From an uncultured Sphingomonas sp. (GTDB taxonomy: Bacteria > Pseudomonadota > Alphaproteobacteria > Sphingomonadales > Sphingomonadaceae), in NCBI RefSeq assembly GCF_913062585.1, contig NZ_CAJXWX010000014.1, positions 1 to 64,000 of the forward strand: DNA of 64,000 nucleotides. The letters are read 5' to 3'. Position 1 is the stretch's first letter; each line of letters opens with the position of its first letter. The translations under genes were made by a program, and so were the position numbers. This document shows positions 42,769 through 52,182 of this stretch, in pieces. The notes beneath the pieces are model-generated. The model worked only from the letters and a program-made list of their open reading frames with translations. It did no database searches and was not told the DNA's origin.

Positions 42769-45180
42769 TCACTCTCCCATCGCCTCCGCCGCCATCGCCT
42801 CCGCCTCGATCAGCAGGTCGTCATCCGCACTCCCCGTCGCGACCCGCTCGCGCCCGATCAGCACCAGCACCGGCACGGCGAGCGGGCTCACCCGCTCCAG
42901 ATCGACATGCAGCATCGTGCCGCCCGCCCGGTCGAGCAAATTCGCCAGCCGCCCCACATCGGTCATCCGCGCCCGCGCATCGTCCCACGCGGCCTGGAGC
43001 AGCAGATGGCCGGGCTCGTATTTGCGCAGGACGTCGTAGATCAGGTCGGTCGAAAAGGTCACCTGCCGCCCGGTCTTGCGCTTGCCGGGATGCTGGCGCT
43101 CGACCAGCCCGCCGATCACCGCCACCTCGCGAAAGGCGCGCTTGAGCAGGTGCGATTGCTGCACCCAGTCGACGAACTCGTTTTCGAGAATGTCGGGCGA
43201 GAAGAGGCTCGCCGGATCGGTCACCTTCTCCAGCCCATAGCACGCCAGCGCATAGTCGCTGGCGACGAAGCCCAGCGGTTTCAGCCCCTGCGCCTCCATC
43301 CGCCGGGTGATCAGCATCCCCAACGACTGATGCGCATTCCACCCCTCGAAGCTATAGGCGACCATGTAGTGCCGCCCCTCGCGCGGGAAGGTCTCCACCA
43401 AAAGCTGGCCGGGGCGGGGCAGGACCGAGCGGCGGTCCTGCATCTCCAGCCAGTCATGCACGTCGGGGGGAAAGCGATCCCATGCGCGCCGGTCGGCCAG
43501 GAATTCGCGGACCCGGTCGGCGAGACTCGTCGAAAGCGGCATCCGCGCGCCGCCATAGGTCGGGATGCGCGCGGGCCGGGAGGTGGCGCGGACGATCAGG
43601 TCCTCGCCGTCGATCGACTCCACCTCCAGGCTGAGCCCGGCGAAGAAGAAGGTGTCGCCCGGCGCGAGGGTGGCGGCGAATCCCTCCTCCACGCGGCCCA
43701 GTTGGCGGCCGTTGCGGAAACGGACCTTCAGCATCGTCGCCTCGACGATGATCCCGGCGTTCAGCCGGTGCTGCGTGACGAACTGCGGATGGGTGACGCG
43801 CCACGTCCCGTCCGGCTGCTGGACCAGCCGCTTGAAGCGATCATAGGCCTTCAGCGCATAGCCGCCATCCGCGATGAAGCGCAGCACCCGGTCGAAGGTC
43901 GCGTCGTCCAGCGCCGAATAGGGCATGGCCGAGCGGATTTCATCGAGCAGCGCACCCTGCTCGAACGGCGCGGCGCAGGCGCACGCCATGACATGCTGCG
44001 CCAGTACGTCGAGCGCGCCGGGACGGAAGAGGTCGGGGTCCAGCTCGCCCGCCTCCACCGCGTCGAGTGCGGCGCGCGCCTCCAGATATTCGAAGCGGTT
44101 GCCGGGGACGAGAATCGCGCGGCTCGATTCGTCCAGCCGGTGATTGGCGCGGCCGATCCGCTGGAGCAGCCGCGACGAGCCCTTGGGCGCGCCCATCTGG
44201 ATCACGCAATCGACATCGCCCCAGTCGACGCCGAGGTCGAGGCTGGCGGTCGCGACCAGCGCCCGGAGCTGCCCGTCCGCCATCGCGCCTTCCACCTTCT
44301 GCCGCGCTTCCAACGAGAGCGAGCCGTGATGGACACCGATCGGCAGGCTCTTGTCGTTCGCCTTCCATAAATCCTGGAAGATGAGTTCGGCGAGGCTGCG
44401 CGTATTGCAGAAGACGATGGTGGTCCGGTTCGCCTCGATCACTCGCATCACCTGCGCGGCGGCGTAGCGGCCCGAATGGCCGGCCCAGGGGATGCGGTCC
44501 TCGGGCAACAGGATCGTTATGTCCGGCGGCGCGCCGGGCTCGCCGGTGACGAGGCCGACTGCATCGATGTCGCCATCGGGCGCCAGCCAGGCGCGATAAC
44601 CGTCCGGGTCCGCCACCGTCGCCGACAGCGCGACGCGGCGTAAGCCGGGTGAAAGGCGCTGCAACCGCGCCATGCACAGGGACAGCAGGTCGCCGCGCTT
44701 GCCGGTGGCGAAGGCATGGACCTCGTCCACCACGATGGTCTTGAGGCCCGCGAACATCGTCGCCGCATCGGGGTAGCTGAGGAGCAGCGACAGCGATTCT
44801 GGGGTGGTCAGCAATATCTGCGGCGGCTTCACCCGCTGCCGCGCCTTCTTGTCCGACGAGGTGTCGCCGGTGCGCGTCTCGACCCGGATGTCGAGGCCCA
44901 TCTCCTCGATCGGGGTCACGAGGTTGCGACGAATGTCGACCGCCAGTGCCTTCAGCGGCGAGACGTAGAGGGTGTGCAGCCCTTCGGTCGGCTGCTCGAT
45001 CAACTCGGTCAGGGTCGGCAGAAACCCCGCCAGCGTCTTGCCCGCACCCGTCGTCGCGACCAGCAGCGCGTGGCGCCCGGCGCGCGCTTCCTCCAGCATG
45101 GCCAGCTGGTGCGAGCGCGGGTGCCAGCCCTTGGCGGCGAACCAGTCGGTCAGGGCGGGCGGAAGGGAACCGGGAGGCAT
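42769..45180 (-). CDS. Ligase-associated DNA damage response DEXH-box helicase (Lhr-like)
   Basis: An 803-residue superfamily 2 helicase of the short Lhr type, found with ligase C and an exonuclease in many Proteobacteria. Walker A is ATTGAGKT (residues 42-49), motif II is DEVH at 152-155, motif III is LSATV, and QRIGRANHR is motif VI. The winged-helix, beta-barrel and Lhr-core domains follow. It is thought to unwind nucleic acid during a ligase-linked repair pathway. The ATG at 45180 is preferred, because starts at 45207 or 45201 would overlap the divergent exonuclease start. No ligase or phosphoesterase gene lies beside it. Confidence 0.92.
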   Translation of the reverse strand: MPPGSLPPALTDWFAAKGWHPRSHQLAMLEEARAGRHALLVATTGAGKTLAGFLPTLTELIEQPTEGLHTLYVSPLKALAVDIRRNLVTPIEEMGLDIRVETRTGDTSSDKKARQRVKPPQILLTTPESLSLLLSYPDAATMFAGLKTIVVDEVHAFATGKRGDLLSLCMARLQRLSPGLRRVALSATVADPDGYRAWLAPDGDIDAVGLVTGEPGAPPDITILLPEDRIPWAGHSGRYAAAQVMRVIEANRTTIVFCNTRSLAELIFQDLWKANDKSLPIGVHHGSLSLEARQKVEGAMADGQLRALVATASLDLGVDWGDVDCVIQMGAPKGSSRLLQRIGRANHRLDESSRAILVPGNRFEYLEARAALDAVEAGELDPDLFRPGALDVLAQHVMACACAAPFEQGALLDEIRSAMPYSALDDATFDRVLRFIADGGYALKAYDRFKRLVQQPDGTWRVTHPQFVTQHRLNAGIIVEATMLKVRFRNGRQLGRVEEGFAATLAPGDTFFFAGLSLEVESIDGEDLIVRATSRPARIPTYGGARMPLSTSLADRVREFLADRRAWDRFPPDVHDWLEMQDRRSVLPRPGQLLVETFPREGRHYMVAYSFEGWNAHQSLGMLITRRMEAQGLKPLGFVASDYALACYGLEKVTDPASLFSPDILENEFVDWVQQSHLLKRAFREVAVIGGLVERQHPGKRKTGRQVTFSTDLIYDVLRKYEPGHLLLQAAWDDARARMTDVGRLANLLDRAGGTMLHVDLERVSPLAVPVLVLIGRERVATGSADDDLLIEAEAMAAEAMGE

Positions 45181-45199
45181 ATCCAGGGATATAGGTAGC

Positions 45200-46198
45200 A
45201 TGGCCAAGCTCGGCGACTGGATACAGCCCCATAAACACGGGATTTACGTGGCCCCCGCCGATGTGTGGGTCGATCCGTCCGAGCCGGAGGCCAAGGCGCT
45301 GGTGACGCACGGCCATGCCGATCATGCGCGCGGCGGCCATGGCACGGTCTGGGCGACGCCCGAGACGCTGGCGATCATGGCGGCGCGCTATGGCCCGCAA
45401 AACGGCGTCGCGGTCGCCTATGGCGAGACGATGCGGCTGGGCGAGGTGGAGGTAGGCTTCGTGCCCGCGGGCCATGTGCTGGGATCGGCGCAGATCGTGC
45501 TCGACTATCGGGGCGAGCGGGTGGTGGTGTCGGGCGATTACAAACGCCGCGCCGACCCGACCTGTACGCCGTTCGAGCCGGTGCCGTGCGACGTGTTCGT
45601 CACCGAGGCGACTTTCGCGCTGCCGGTCTTTCGCCACCCGGAAACGGGGGACGAGATCGACAAGCTGATCGCGCGGCTCCACGCCAATCCGACGCGCTGC
45701 GTGCTGGTCGGTGCCTATGCGCTGGGCAAGGCGCAGCGGGTGATCGCGGAATTGCGGGTGCGCGGGCATGAGGCGCCCATCTATCTCCACGGCGCACTGG
45801 CGCGGTTATGTGCGCTCTATCAGGAATGGGGCGTCGATCTGGGCGAGCTTCGCATGGTGGCCGATACGCCCAAGGCCGAGATGGCGGGGCATGTCGTCAT
45901 GTGCCCGCCCGGCGCGCTCAACGATCGCTGGTCGCGGCGGCTGCCCGACCCGATCACCGCCATGGCCAGCGGCTGGATGCGGGTGCGCCAGCGTGCGCGG
46001 CAGAAGAATGTCGAACTGCCGCTGATCCTGTCCGACCATGCCGATTGGGACGAGCTGACCCAGACCCTGACCGAGATCGCCCCGCGTGAGGTGTGGGTGA
46101 CGCATGGGCGCGAGGAGGCGCTGGTCCATTGGTGCGAGACGCGGCAGATGAAGGCGCGGGCCCTGGCGCTGGTGGGGTTTGAGGATGAGGATGATTGA
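45200..46198 (+). CDS. Ligase-associated DNA damage response exonuclease
   Basis: A 332-residue metallo-beta-lactamase/beta-CASP-type nuclease. The zinc motif THGHADH is at residues 36-42. GHVLGSAQIVLDY, VSGDYKRRADPT and the distal LSDHADWDEL (motif 4) and WVTHGREEALV segments fit the mRNA 3'-end processing/SNM1-like exonuclease group linked to ATP-dependent ligases. It is divergent from the helicase gene with only 19 bases between start codons, so the two may share a regulatory region. The usual neighbour, an ATP-dependent DNA ligase, is absent downstream. Confidence 0.92.
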   Translation: MAKLGDWIQPHKHGIYVAPADVWVDPSEPEAKALVTHGHADHARGGHGTVWATPETLAIMAARYGPQNGVAVAYGETMRLGEVEVGFVPAGHVLGSAQIVLDYRGERVVVSGDYKRRADPTCTPFEPVPCDVFVTEATFALPVFRHPETGDEIDKLIARLHANPTRCVLVGAYALGKAQRVIAELRVRGHEAPIYLHGALARLCALYQEWGVDLGELRMVADTPKAEMAGHVVMCPPGALNDRWSRRLPDPITAMASGWMRVRQRARQKNVELPLILSDHADWDELTQTLTEIAPREVWVTHGREEALVHWCETRQMKARALALVGFEDEDD

Positions 46199-46210
46199 TA
46201 GGGCGGGGCG

Positions 46211-46285
46211 TGGGCTTCGACTTCGCTCAGCCTGAACGGAGATTTGTCCCTTAACCCCGTTCAGGCTGAGCGAAGTCGAAGCCCA
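46211..46285. repeat. Family A inverted repeat (locus A7), perfect 29-bp arms
   Basis: The arms 46211-46239 and 46257-46285 are perfectly complementary with a 17-base loop. Both arms carry CAGCCTG/CAGGCTG swapped relative to other copies, so pairing is kept. It is the only feature between the convergent exonuclease and mdoH genes and probably serves as a two-way terminator. Confidence 0.92.
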
Positions 46286-46291
46286 AGGGAA

Positions 46292-48091
46292 TCACGCCAA
46301 GGCCAAAGGCCGAACCGGTTCCGCCACCACCGATCCCGGCACCACGAACACGCCCTTCTTGGCCAGTCGCTCCCCCGGTCGGACCTTCGCCGTCTCCATC
46401 GCCAGCCACGGCGCCAGCAGCAGCCCCAGCGTTACCGGCGACAGCCAAGCCCCCAGCATCGGGTTCAGGAACGACACGCCGAGCAGCGCGACCCCGATCG
46501 CCAGATGCCAATAATAACGCGGCATCGCATCCGCCGCCGCCAGCCCGTCGCGCACCCGGCTCTGCGGGCTCCAGCCCGACGGCTTGCCGCGCACGATGTT
46601 GATCAGGTCGATCGTCTGGGTCAGCGCGATCACCGGCGCGGTCAGGATCGACAGCGGCACGTCCAGCGCCACCGAGGCCAGGATGCCACGCACCCCGCCA
46701 TAGCTCGCCCGCCGGTCGCGATCGGCCATCGCCCAGATCATGCTGAGCAGCTTCGGCCCGAACAACAGGACCAGCGTCACCCCCAGCACCTGCGCCGAGG
46801 TCACGGCGTGCACCGTGCGATCGTCGTCGGACAGGCTCTGCGCGATGGATGTCACGATCAGCACCAGCCAGGCGGGCGACATCAGATAGGCCGAGGCGCC
46901 GATCAGCAACTGCAACCGGCTGATCCCATGAAAGCCGCTCGCCACCAGAAGCTTCAGATGCTGGATATTGCCCTGCGCCCAGCGTCGGTCGCGCACCGCC
47001 TGGTCGATCAGGGTCGGCGGAAACTCCTCGAAACTGTCCTCGACCATCAGCATGTGCAGCCGCCAGCCGCGCCGCCGCAGCAGTGCCGCCTCGACCATGT
47101 CGTGGCTCATGATCGTACCCCCGAAGGGCGGCCGGCCGGGAAGGTCGGGCAGGCCGCAGCTTTCCGCAAAGGCCTGGATACGGATCAGCGCGTTATGGCC
47201 CCAGAAGGTTGATTCGGACCCCGACCACCAGACCAGCCCCGCCGTCGATACCGGCCCATAGAAGCGGCTGGCGAACTGCATCCAGCGCTGGAAGAAGGTC
47301 GTCGCGCCGATGATCATCGGTACGGTTTGAAGGAGTGCGATCGAGGGGCGCTGCTCCATGATCTGCGCCATGCCGACGATCGTATTGCCGCCCATCAGGC
47401 TGTCGGCGTCGAGCATCAGCATGAAGTCATAGGCACCGCCCTGGTTGCGCACCCAGTCGGCGACATTGCCGGGCTTGCGCCCGACATTCTCGGTCCGGCG
47501 GCGATAATAGAGCGGCACCTTCAGCCAGGGGGCGAGCCGCGCCCAGGCGGCGCGCTCCTCGACCTCGGCCGCCTCGCCCGAATCGGAGAGCACGAAAAAG
47601 GCGAAGCGATCGGCGGCCCCGGCACGGTCGATCATCGTCGCCATCCGCGCGATCCGGTCGAAGACCGCCTCGACATCCTCGTTATGCACCGGCACCAGCA
47701 CCGCCGTCCGGGCAGAGGGCGGGGCGCTGCCCTTGGGCGCGGGGGTGATGCCGGGATGCGCGCCCGAAATCAGTAGGATGAAGCCGATCGCCGCCGTCAC
47801 GAAGCCGAACGAGATCCAGGCGAACAGCGGAAAGAACAGCAGCAGCAACAGCGCGTCGAGCAGGCTCAACCCGTCGCTGAGCAACGCTTCCTTGACCGAA
47901 GCGGAGGCGGCGGTCGCCAGCAACCCGGTCAGCAGGATCAGCAGCAGCCGGCGCGTCAGGATGTCGTCGGGCGACAGGTTGACGCCGGGCCGGGGATCGG
48001 GCGCGGTGTGCGGCGGGGGCGGACCATCGAACCGCTGGACCGGCATGTCCAGCGGCGCGGGCGGCGGCATGATGGCGCGGGTGTCGGTCAC
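46292..48091 (-). CDS. mdoH: Glucans biosynthesis glucosyltransferase H
   Basis: A 599-residue polytopic GT2 glucosyltransferase (OpgH/MdoH) that polymerises glucose from UDP-glucose into osmoregulated periplasmic glucans and exports it. Two N-terminal membrane segments come first, then the catalytic domain with VLVPVHNED, LMLDADS and QAVRDRRWAQGN (the QxxRW motif). A C-terminal cluster of membrane segments follows. The GTG at 48091 overlaps the mdoG stop codon as GTGA, so the pair is translationally coupled. It is shorter than E. coli OpgH (847) at both ends. The frame continuing to 48745 is a shadow of mdoG. Confidence 0.94.
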   Translation of the reverse strand: MTDTRAIMPPPAPLDMPVQRFDGPPPPHTAPDPRPGVNLSPDDILTRRLLLILLTGLLATAASASVKEALLSDGLSLLDALLLLLFFPLFAWISFGFVTAAIGFILLISGAHPGITPAPKGSAPPSARTAVLVPVHNEDVEAVFDRIARMATMIDRAGAADRFAFFVLSDSGEAAEVEERAAWARLAPWLKVPLYYRRRTENVGRKPGNVADWVRNQGGAYDFMLMLDADSLMGGNTIVGMAQIMEQRPSIALLQTVPMIIGATTFFQRWMQFASRFYGPVSTAGLVWWSGSESTFWGHNALIRIQAFAESCGLPDLPGRPPFGGTIMSHDMVEAALLRRRGWRLHMLMVEDSFEEFPPTLIDQAVRDRRWAQGNIQHLKLLVASGFHGISRLQLLIGASAYLMSPAWLVLIVTSIAQSLSDDDRTVHAVTSAQVLGVTLVLLFGPKLLSMIWAMADRDRRASYGGVRGILASVALDVPLSILTAPVIALTQTIDLINIVRGKPSGWSPQSRVRDGLAAADAMPRYYWHLAIGVALLGVSFLNPMLGAWLSPVTLGLLLAPWLAMETAKVRPGERLAKKGVFVVPGSVVAEPVRPLALA

Positions 48092-49611
48092 GGTAAGAAA
48101 ACCGGCATCAGCACCGTCTCGGTCAGCGCCTTGGAACCTCGCTTCAGGAACAGGCGGACATCGGCTGGGCCGGGTGCCTCGGGGGCGATGTCGGCGGTGA
48201 CGCGCCAGCGATTCTGCTGGCCGACCACCGGATAGGCCGCCTGGGCCAGCAGCTTGCCGCGCGCCACGCCGATCTCGGCGGTGACGCCGCTCTGCCGGTC
48301 GAGCCCCGCCAGCGCCGGGCCGACAAAGTCGACCACCAGCTTGCGCGCGCCGGGTGTCGGCTCGGCACCGGGGCGTCCGGCGGCGCCGGTCCAGCTGTCG
48401 ACCGCATGGGCAACGGCGGGCACGACGGTCGGGTCGGTCGACCCCCAGCTCAGCCGATAGTCGAACTGCCGCTTCTGCCCCGCCTTGGGCGCGTCGGCGG
48501 GGTTCCAGAAGGCGACGATATTGTCGACCGTCTCCGATGCGGTCGGGAAAGCATAGAGCATCACCTGCCCCCGGCCCCAATCGCCCTGAGGCTGCACCCA
48601 CAGGTTCGCGCGCCGGTCGTAAAAGGCGCCGTCGTCCTGATAATGGTCGAAATCCCGGTCGCGCTGGAGCAGGCCGAAGCCGCGCGGATTGGTGTCGGCG
48701 AAGCTGTCGAGCGTGGGGCGCGGCGGATTGACCAGCGGTCGCCACAGCCGCTCGCCCGCGCCGGTCAGCAGCGCCAGGCCATCCGAATCATGGATCTCGG
48801 GCCGCCAGTCGCTGCCCGCCGCCCGGTTGCCCTCGCCATACCAGAACATGCTGGTCGCGGGCGCGATGCCCAGCCGCTCGACATCGCGGCGGAAGAACAG
48901 GACGGCCGAGACGCGTTGCTCGACCCCGCCCGCGCCCTTCACCGACTCGATGCGATAGGCACCGGTGACGCTGGGCCCGTCGAGCAGCGCATGGACGGTA
49001 TAGGCTTGCGCGCCGGTCCGCTCGATCCAGAAATCGGTGAAGGCAGGAAATTCCTCGCGCCCATCGATGCCGGTGTCGATCGCGATACCGCGTGCCGACA
49101 GGCCGTACTGGTCCTGCGCGCCGGCGGTGCGGAAATAGGAGGCGCCCTGAAAGGCGAGCCAGTCGCTCTTGCCGTCCGCCGTCATCGCGCGGAAACCGGC
49201 GATGCCCAGCGGCGGCGCATGGCCCGCCTCGGCGGTGAACAGGCTGGTCGCGAAGGGAAGGTCGCGTGCCTGGCCGTTTTCGACGATGTGGATGCCGACC
49301 GGATTGGGGGCATAGCGGCCCAGCGGGAACAGGCGGATGCCGCCGAGCAGCGTCTTGTCGTCGCGGTAGCGGATGGTGCCCACCGCATCGTAATCGATCG
49401 CGGCGGCCGCCGCGACCTTGGCCTGGGCGCGGTAGGGCTGGCGGGCGAGCGCCTCGGCCCGGGTTTGCAGGGCCGCCCAGGAAAAGGGCCTGGCCGCGCC
49501 TAGCATCACGCCATTCGGCATGGCTTGCGCGGCGGCGCGCAGGGCGACGGTCGGGGCAAGGCCCAAGGCGGCAAAGGCCGCGACGAGTTCTCGACGATTG
49601 GCCTGTATCAT
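48088..49611 (-). CDS. mdoG: Glucans biosynthesis protein G (periplasmic)
   Basis: A 507-residue OpgG/MdoG-family protein that acts in the periplasm on the glucan backbone made by MdoH, probably in branching or cyclisation. The N-terminus has NRRELVAAFAALGLAPTVAL, a possible Tat-type export signal. The family segments WLAFQGASYFR, RDFDHYQDDGAFYDRRANLW and WGRGQVMLYAFPTASETVDN are clear. Start codons at 49611 and 49623 are both possible, and the frame beyond them translates family C repeat sequence. It is coupled to mdoH by a GTGA overlap. Confidence 0.92.
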   Translation of the reverse strand: MIQANRRELVAAFAALGLAPTVALRAAAQAMPNGVMLGAARPFSWAALQTRAEALARQPYRAQAKVAAAAAIDYDAVGTIRYRDDKTLLGGIRLFPLGRYAPNPVGIHIVENGQARDLPFATSLFTAEAGHAPPLGIAGFRAMTADGKSDWLAFQGASYFRTAGAQDQYGLSARGIAIDTGIDGREEFPAFTDFWIERTGAQAYTVHALLDGPSVTGAYRIESVKGAGGVEQRVSAVLFFRRDVERLGIAPATSMFWYGEGNRAAGSDWRPEIHDSDGLALLTGAGERLWRPLVNPPRPTLDSFADTNPRGFGLLQRDRDFDHYQDDGAFYDRRANLWVQPQGDWGRGQVMLYAFPTASETVDNIVAFWNPADAPKAGQKRQFDYRLSWGSTDPTVVPAVAHAVDSWTGAAGRPGAEPTPGARKLVVDFVGPALAGLDRQSGVTAEIGVARGKLLAQAAYPVVGQQNRWRVTADIAPEAPGPADVRLFLKRGSKALTETVLMPVFLP

Positions 49612-49749
49612 CGGCTGCGGCATCTCCCATGGCGAACCGGACAGGCGCTGCGCGCCCGGCATGACTGTTGCAACGCAACATGCGGCGATCGGTTGCCGGG
49701 GCGCTTTCAAATGCCGAAACGGGGCGGGGCGTTCGGGATCGCCACTTAT

Positions 49750-49953
49750 TCCCTCGCCCCTCGCAAAGGGGAGAGGGTTGCGCAGACTTAGGCTTTGCGA
49801 AAGCAAAGGCTTAGTCGGAGCTGGGTGAGGGGCGTGCGCTCGCATGTGCGAGCGCGCGAGCCGATGGCTCGCTCAACCCCTCACCCAAGCTGCGCTAGCC
49901 AGCAAAGCTGGCAAGCTTCGCTAACCCTCTCCCCTATCCAGGGGAGAGGGAAA
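49750..49953. repeat. Family C composite repeat, copy 2 (204 bp)
   Basis: It has the same length and order of segments as copy 1 at 15896-16099, including GCGCAGACTTAGGCTTTGC and CAAGCTGCGCTAGCCAG. It differs by substitutions, mostly in the hairpin GTGCGCTCGCATGTGCGAGC. It lies between mdoG and the TlpA-like gene, both on the minus strand, 12 bases past the latter's stop. Confidence 0.87.
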
Positions 49954-49965
49954 GCAGGGGCTACC

Positions 49966-50565
49966 TCAAGCCTCGGCCAGCAATTTCCCCGCCTCGGCAC
50001 CGGCCCAGTCGAACCCGCCGGTCACGCGCCAGATCTCCTTGCCGTCCGCACCGTAAAGGATCGTGGTCGGCAGGTTCGCCTTGTAATGGACGCTCAGGGT
50101 CAGCTTGGGGTCGAGATAGATGGGCAGTGCGCCCAGCGTCTTGCCCGCGAGGAAGGGCTTCACCTTCGTCGCATCGTCCTGCGCCACCGCGATCACCGCG
50201 ATCTTGCCCTTCAACCGATCCGCCGTCGCGGCAAGCGTCGGCATCTCGGCGATGCACGGCCCGCACCAGGTGGCCCAGAGATTGACCAGCACCGGCTTGC
50301 CCCGGAAATCGGCGAGGCTGGCGGGCTTGCCGTCCAGCGTGGTGAAGCCCAGCGTCGGGGCGGCCTCGCCCTTGTGGCTGCGGTCGACGGCACCGGCCGG
50401 CTTGGGGGCTTCGGTCGCGGGGGTGGTGGCCTCGCCGCTGGTCACTTCGCCGCTTGAAACTTCCCCGCTGGTGGTGTTGGCGGCTTGCTCCGGGGCGGGG
50501 CTTTGCTTATCGCACCCGGCGACCATCAGCCCCAGGAGACAGGCGATCACGGTACGCGACGACAT
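49966..50565 (-). CDS. TlpA-like thioredoxin-fold lipoprotein
   Basis: A 199-residue protein with a lipoprotein signal (LGLMVAGC, C18). A linker with the imperfect repeat SGEV/SGEA follows (residues 33-46), then a TlpA/AhpC-TSA-type thioredoxin domain with WCGPC (C101 and C104). It is expected in the periplasm as a membrane-anchored disulfide reductase, for example in cytochrome c maturation. The ATG at 50565 overlaps the argH ATG on the other strand within one CATG. In-frame codons upstream to 50766 lie antisense to argH and are rejected. Confidence 0.88.
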   Translation of the reverse strand: MSSRTVIACLLGLMVAGCDKQSPAPEQAANTTSGEVSSGEVTSGEATTPATEAPKPAGAVDRSHKGEAAPTLGFTTLDGKPASLADFRGKPVLVNLWATWCGPCIAEMPTLAATADRLKGKIAVIAVAQDDATKVKPFLAGKTLGALPIYLDPKLTLSVHYKANLPTTILYGADGKEIWRVTGGFDWAGAEAGKLLAEA

Positions 50566-51949
50566 GGGCGGCTCCAACGCAATGTGGGGCGGGCGCTTCG
50601 CAGAAGGTCCCGCCGCGGTGATGCGCGAGATAAACGCGTCCATCCCCTTCGACAAGCGACTGTGGAAACAGGACATCGCCGGATCGAAAGCGCATGTCGC
50701 CATGCTGGGCAAACAGGGCATCGTCTCGGCCGAGGACGCCGCGACGATTTCCGCCGGGCTGGACAAGGTGGCCGAGGATTATGCCGCGAACGGCGTGGCC
50801 GAGGACCTGACCCTCGAAGACATCCATATGCAGACCGAGGCGAAGCTGGCCGCACTGATCGGCCCGGTCGCGGGACGTCTGCACACCGCACGGTCGCGCA
50901 ACGACCAGGTGGCGACCGATTTCCGCCTGTGGGTGCGCGACGCGATCGACGAGACGCTGACTGCATTGGGTGCCCTGCGCGAGGCGTTGCTGACCCGCGC
51001 CGAGGATCATGCCGACAGCGTGATGCCCGGCTTCACCCATCTTCAGTCCGCGCAGCCGGTGACTTTGGGCCATCACCTGATGGCCTATCACGAGATGATC
51101 GTGCGCGACGCCAGCCGCTTTGCCGATGCGCGGGCGCGGATGAACCAGTGTCCGCTGGGCTCGGCGGCGCTGGCGGGGACGGGCTTCCCGGTCGACCGCC
51201 ACATGACGGCCGAGGCGCTGGGCTTCGACGCGCCGACGCGCAACTCGCTCGATGCGGTCAGCGACCGGGACTTCGCGATCGACTATCTGCAGGCGGCGAC
51301 CAACTGCTCGCTGCATCTGTCGCGGCTGGCGGAAGAGTTCGTGCTCTGGGCGTCGCAGCCCTTCGGCTTCGTGGCGCTGTCCGACCAGTGGTCGACCGGC
51401 AGCTCGATCATGCCGCAGAAGCGCAACCCGGACGCGGCCGAGCTGGTGCGCGGCCATGCCGGGCGGATCATGGGCTGCATGACCAGCCTGATGGTCACGA
51501 TGAAGGGCCTGCCGCTCGCCTATTCCAAGGACATGCAGGACGACAAGCCGCCGGTGTTCGAGGCGCACGACCTGCTGGCGCTGTCGATCGCGGCGATGAC
51601 CGGCATGGTTGAGAGTGCGACTTTCCGGACGGAGCGGATGCGCGCGGTCGCGGAGGCAGGCTTCTCGACCGCGACCGATCTGGCCGACTGGCTGGTGCGC
51701 GTCGGCGGCGTCCCCTTCCGCGAGGCGCACCACATTACCGGGCGCGCGGTGAAACTGGCCGAGGAGAAGGGCGTGATGCTGCACCAGCTGTCCATCGACG
51801 ACCTGACCGGCATCGACGCGCGGATCAACGACAGCATCTATGATGTCCTGTCGGTCGATGCCTCGGTCGCCAGCCGGATCAGCTTCGGCGGCACCGCGCC
51901 CGCCAATGTCCGCGCCGCCATCGCGACCGCGCGGGGCTTGCGGGCATGA
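50564..51949 (+). CDS. argH: Argininosuccinate lyase
   Basis: A 461-residue enzyme that cleaves argininosuccinate to arginine and fumarate, the last step of arginine synthesis. The start [17 protein letters not shown] includes the conserved [23 protein letters not shown] and the fumarase-superfamily signature [12 protein letters not shown] (about residues 279-290) are seen, along with [13 protein letters not shown]. The ATG at 50564 or the later one at 50582 could be used. The first shares CATG with the divergent tlpA-like start. The frame reaching back to 50120 is antisense to that gene. It overlaps the following lipoprotein gene as ATGA. Confidence 0.96.
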   Translation: MGGSNAMWGGRFAEGPAAVMREINASIPFDKRLWKQDIAGSKAHVAMLGKQGIVSAEDAATISAGLDKVAEDYAANGVAEDLTLEDIHMQTEAKLAALIGPVAGRLHTARSRNDQVATDFRLWVRDAIDETLTALGALREALLTRAEDHADSVMPGFTHLQSAQPVTLGHHLMAYHEMIVRDASRFADARARMNQCPLGSAALAGTGFPVDRHMTAEALGFDAPTRNSLDAVSDRDFAIDYLQAATNCSLHLSRLAEEFVLWASQPFGFVALSDQWSTGSSIMPQKRNPDAAELVRGHAGRIMGCMTSLMVTMKGLPLAYSKDMQDDKPPVFEAHDLLALSIAAMTGMVESATFRTERMRAVAEAGFSTATDLADWLVRVGGVPFREAHHITGRAVKLAEEKGVMLHQLSIDDLTGIDARINDSIYDVLSVDASVASRISFGGTAPANVRAAIATARGLRA

Positions 51950-52182
51950 AGCCCGCCATCGCCCTGCTGGTCGCACTGGCGCTGACCGGTTGCGGTGCCG
52001 CCAACCGGCTGCAACCGGCCAAGGGCGAGAGCCTGCCCGTGGCACCGCGCGGCGCGACCGCCACTCCGACGCCGCAGCAATTGCTGACGGCCACCCCCCA
52101 ACAACGCCCGCAGCGCTCCGACGAACTGATGACCCAGTCGCAGGACCGGCGCTCGGACGAATTTGATTTGCCCCCCCGCTGA
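51946..52182 (+). CDS. Small lipoprotein (LptM-like position)
   Basis: A 78-residue protein with a clear lipoprotein signal ([17 protein letters not shown]16). A short polar Pro/Gln/Arg-rich tail ending DEFDLPPR follows. It is in the position where many proteobacteria have the LptM (YifL) lipoprotein next to lysA/dapF. LptM helps oxidative maturation of the LPS transporter LptD in E. coli. The KGPLY motif of LptM is not present ([12 protein letters not shown] is seen), so the name is only a suggestion. The start overlaps the argH stop (ATGA), and the stop overlaps lysA (TGATG). Confidence 0.75.
   Translation: MKPAIALLVALALTGCGAANRLQPAKGESLPVAPRGATATPTPQQLLTATPQQRPQRSDELMTQSQDRRSDEFDLPPR

Noticed and set aside
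48092..48745. Extended mdoH frame upstream of the GTG at 48091
   Set aside because: It overlaps mdoG in another frame on the same strand, and the GTGA overlap gives a natural coupled start.
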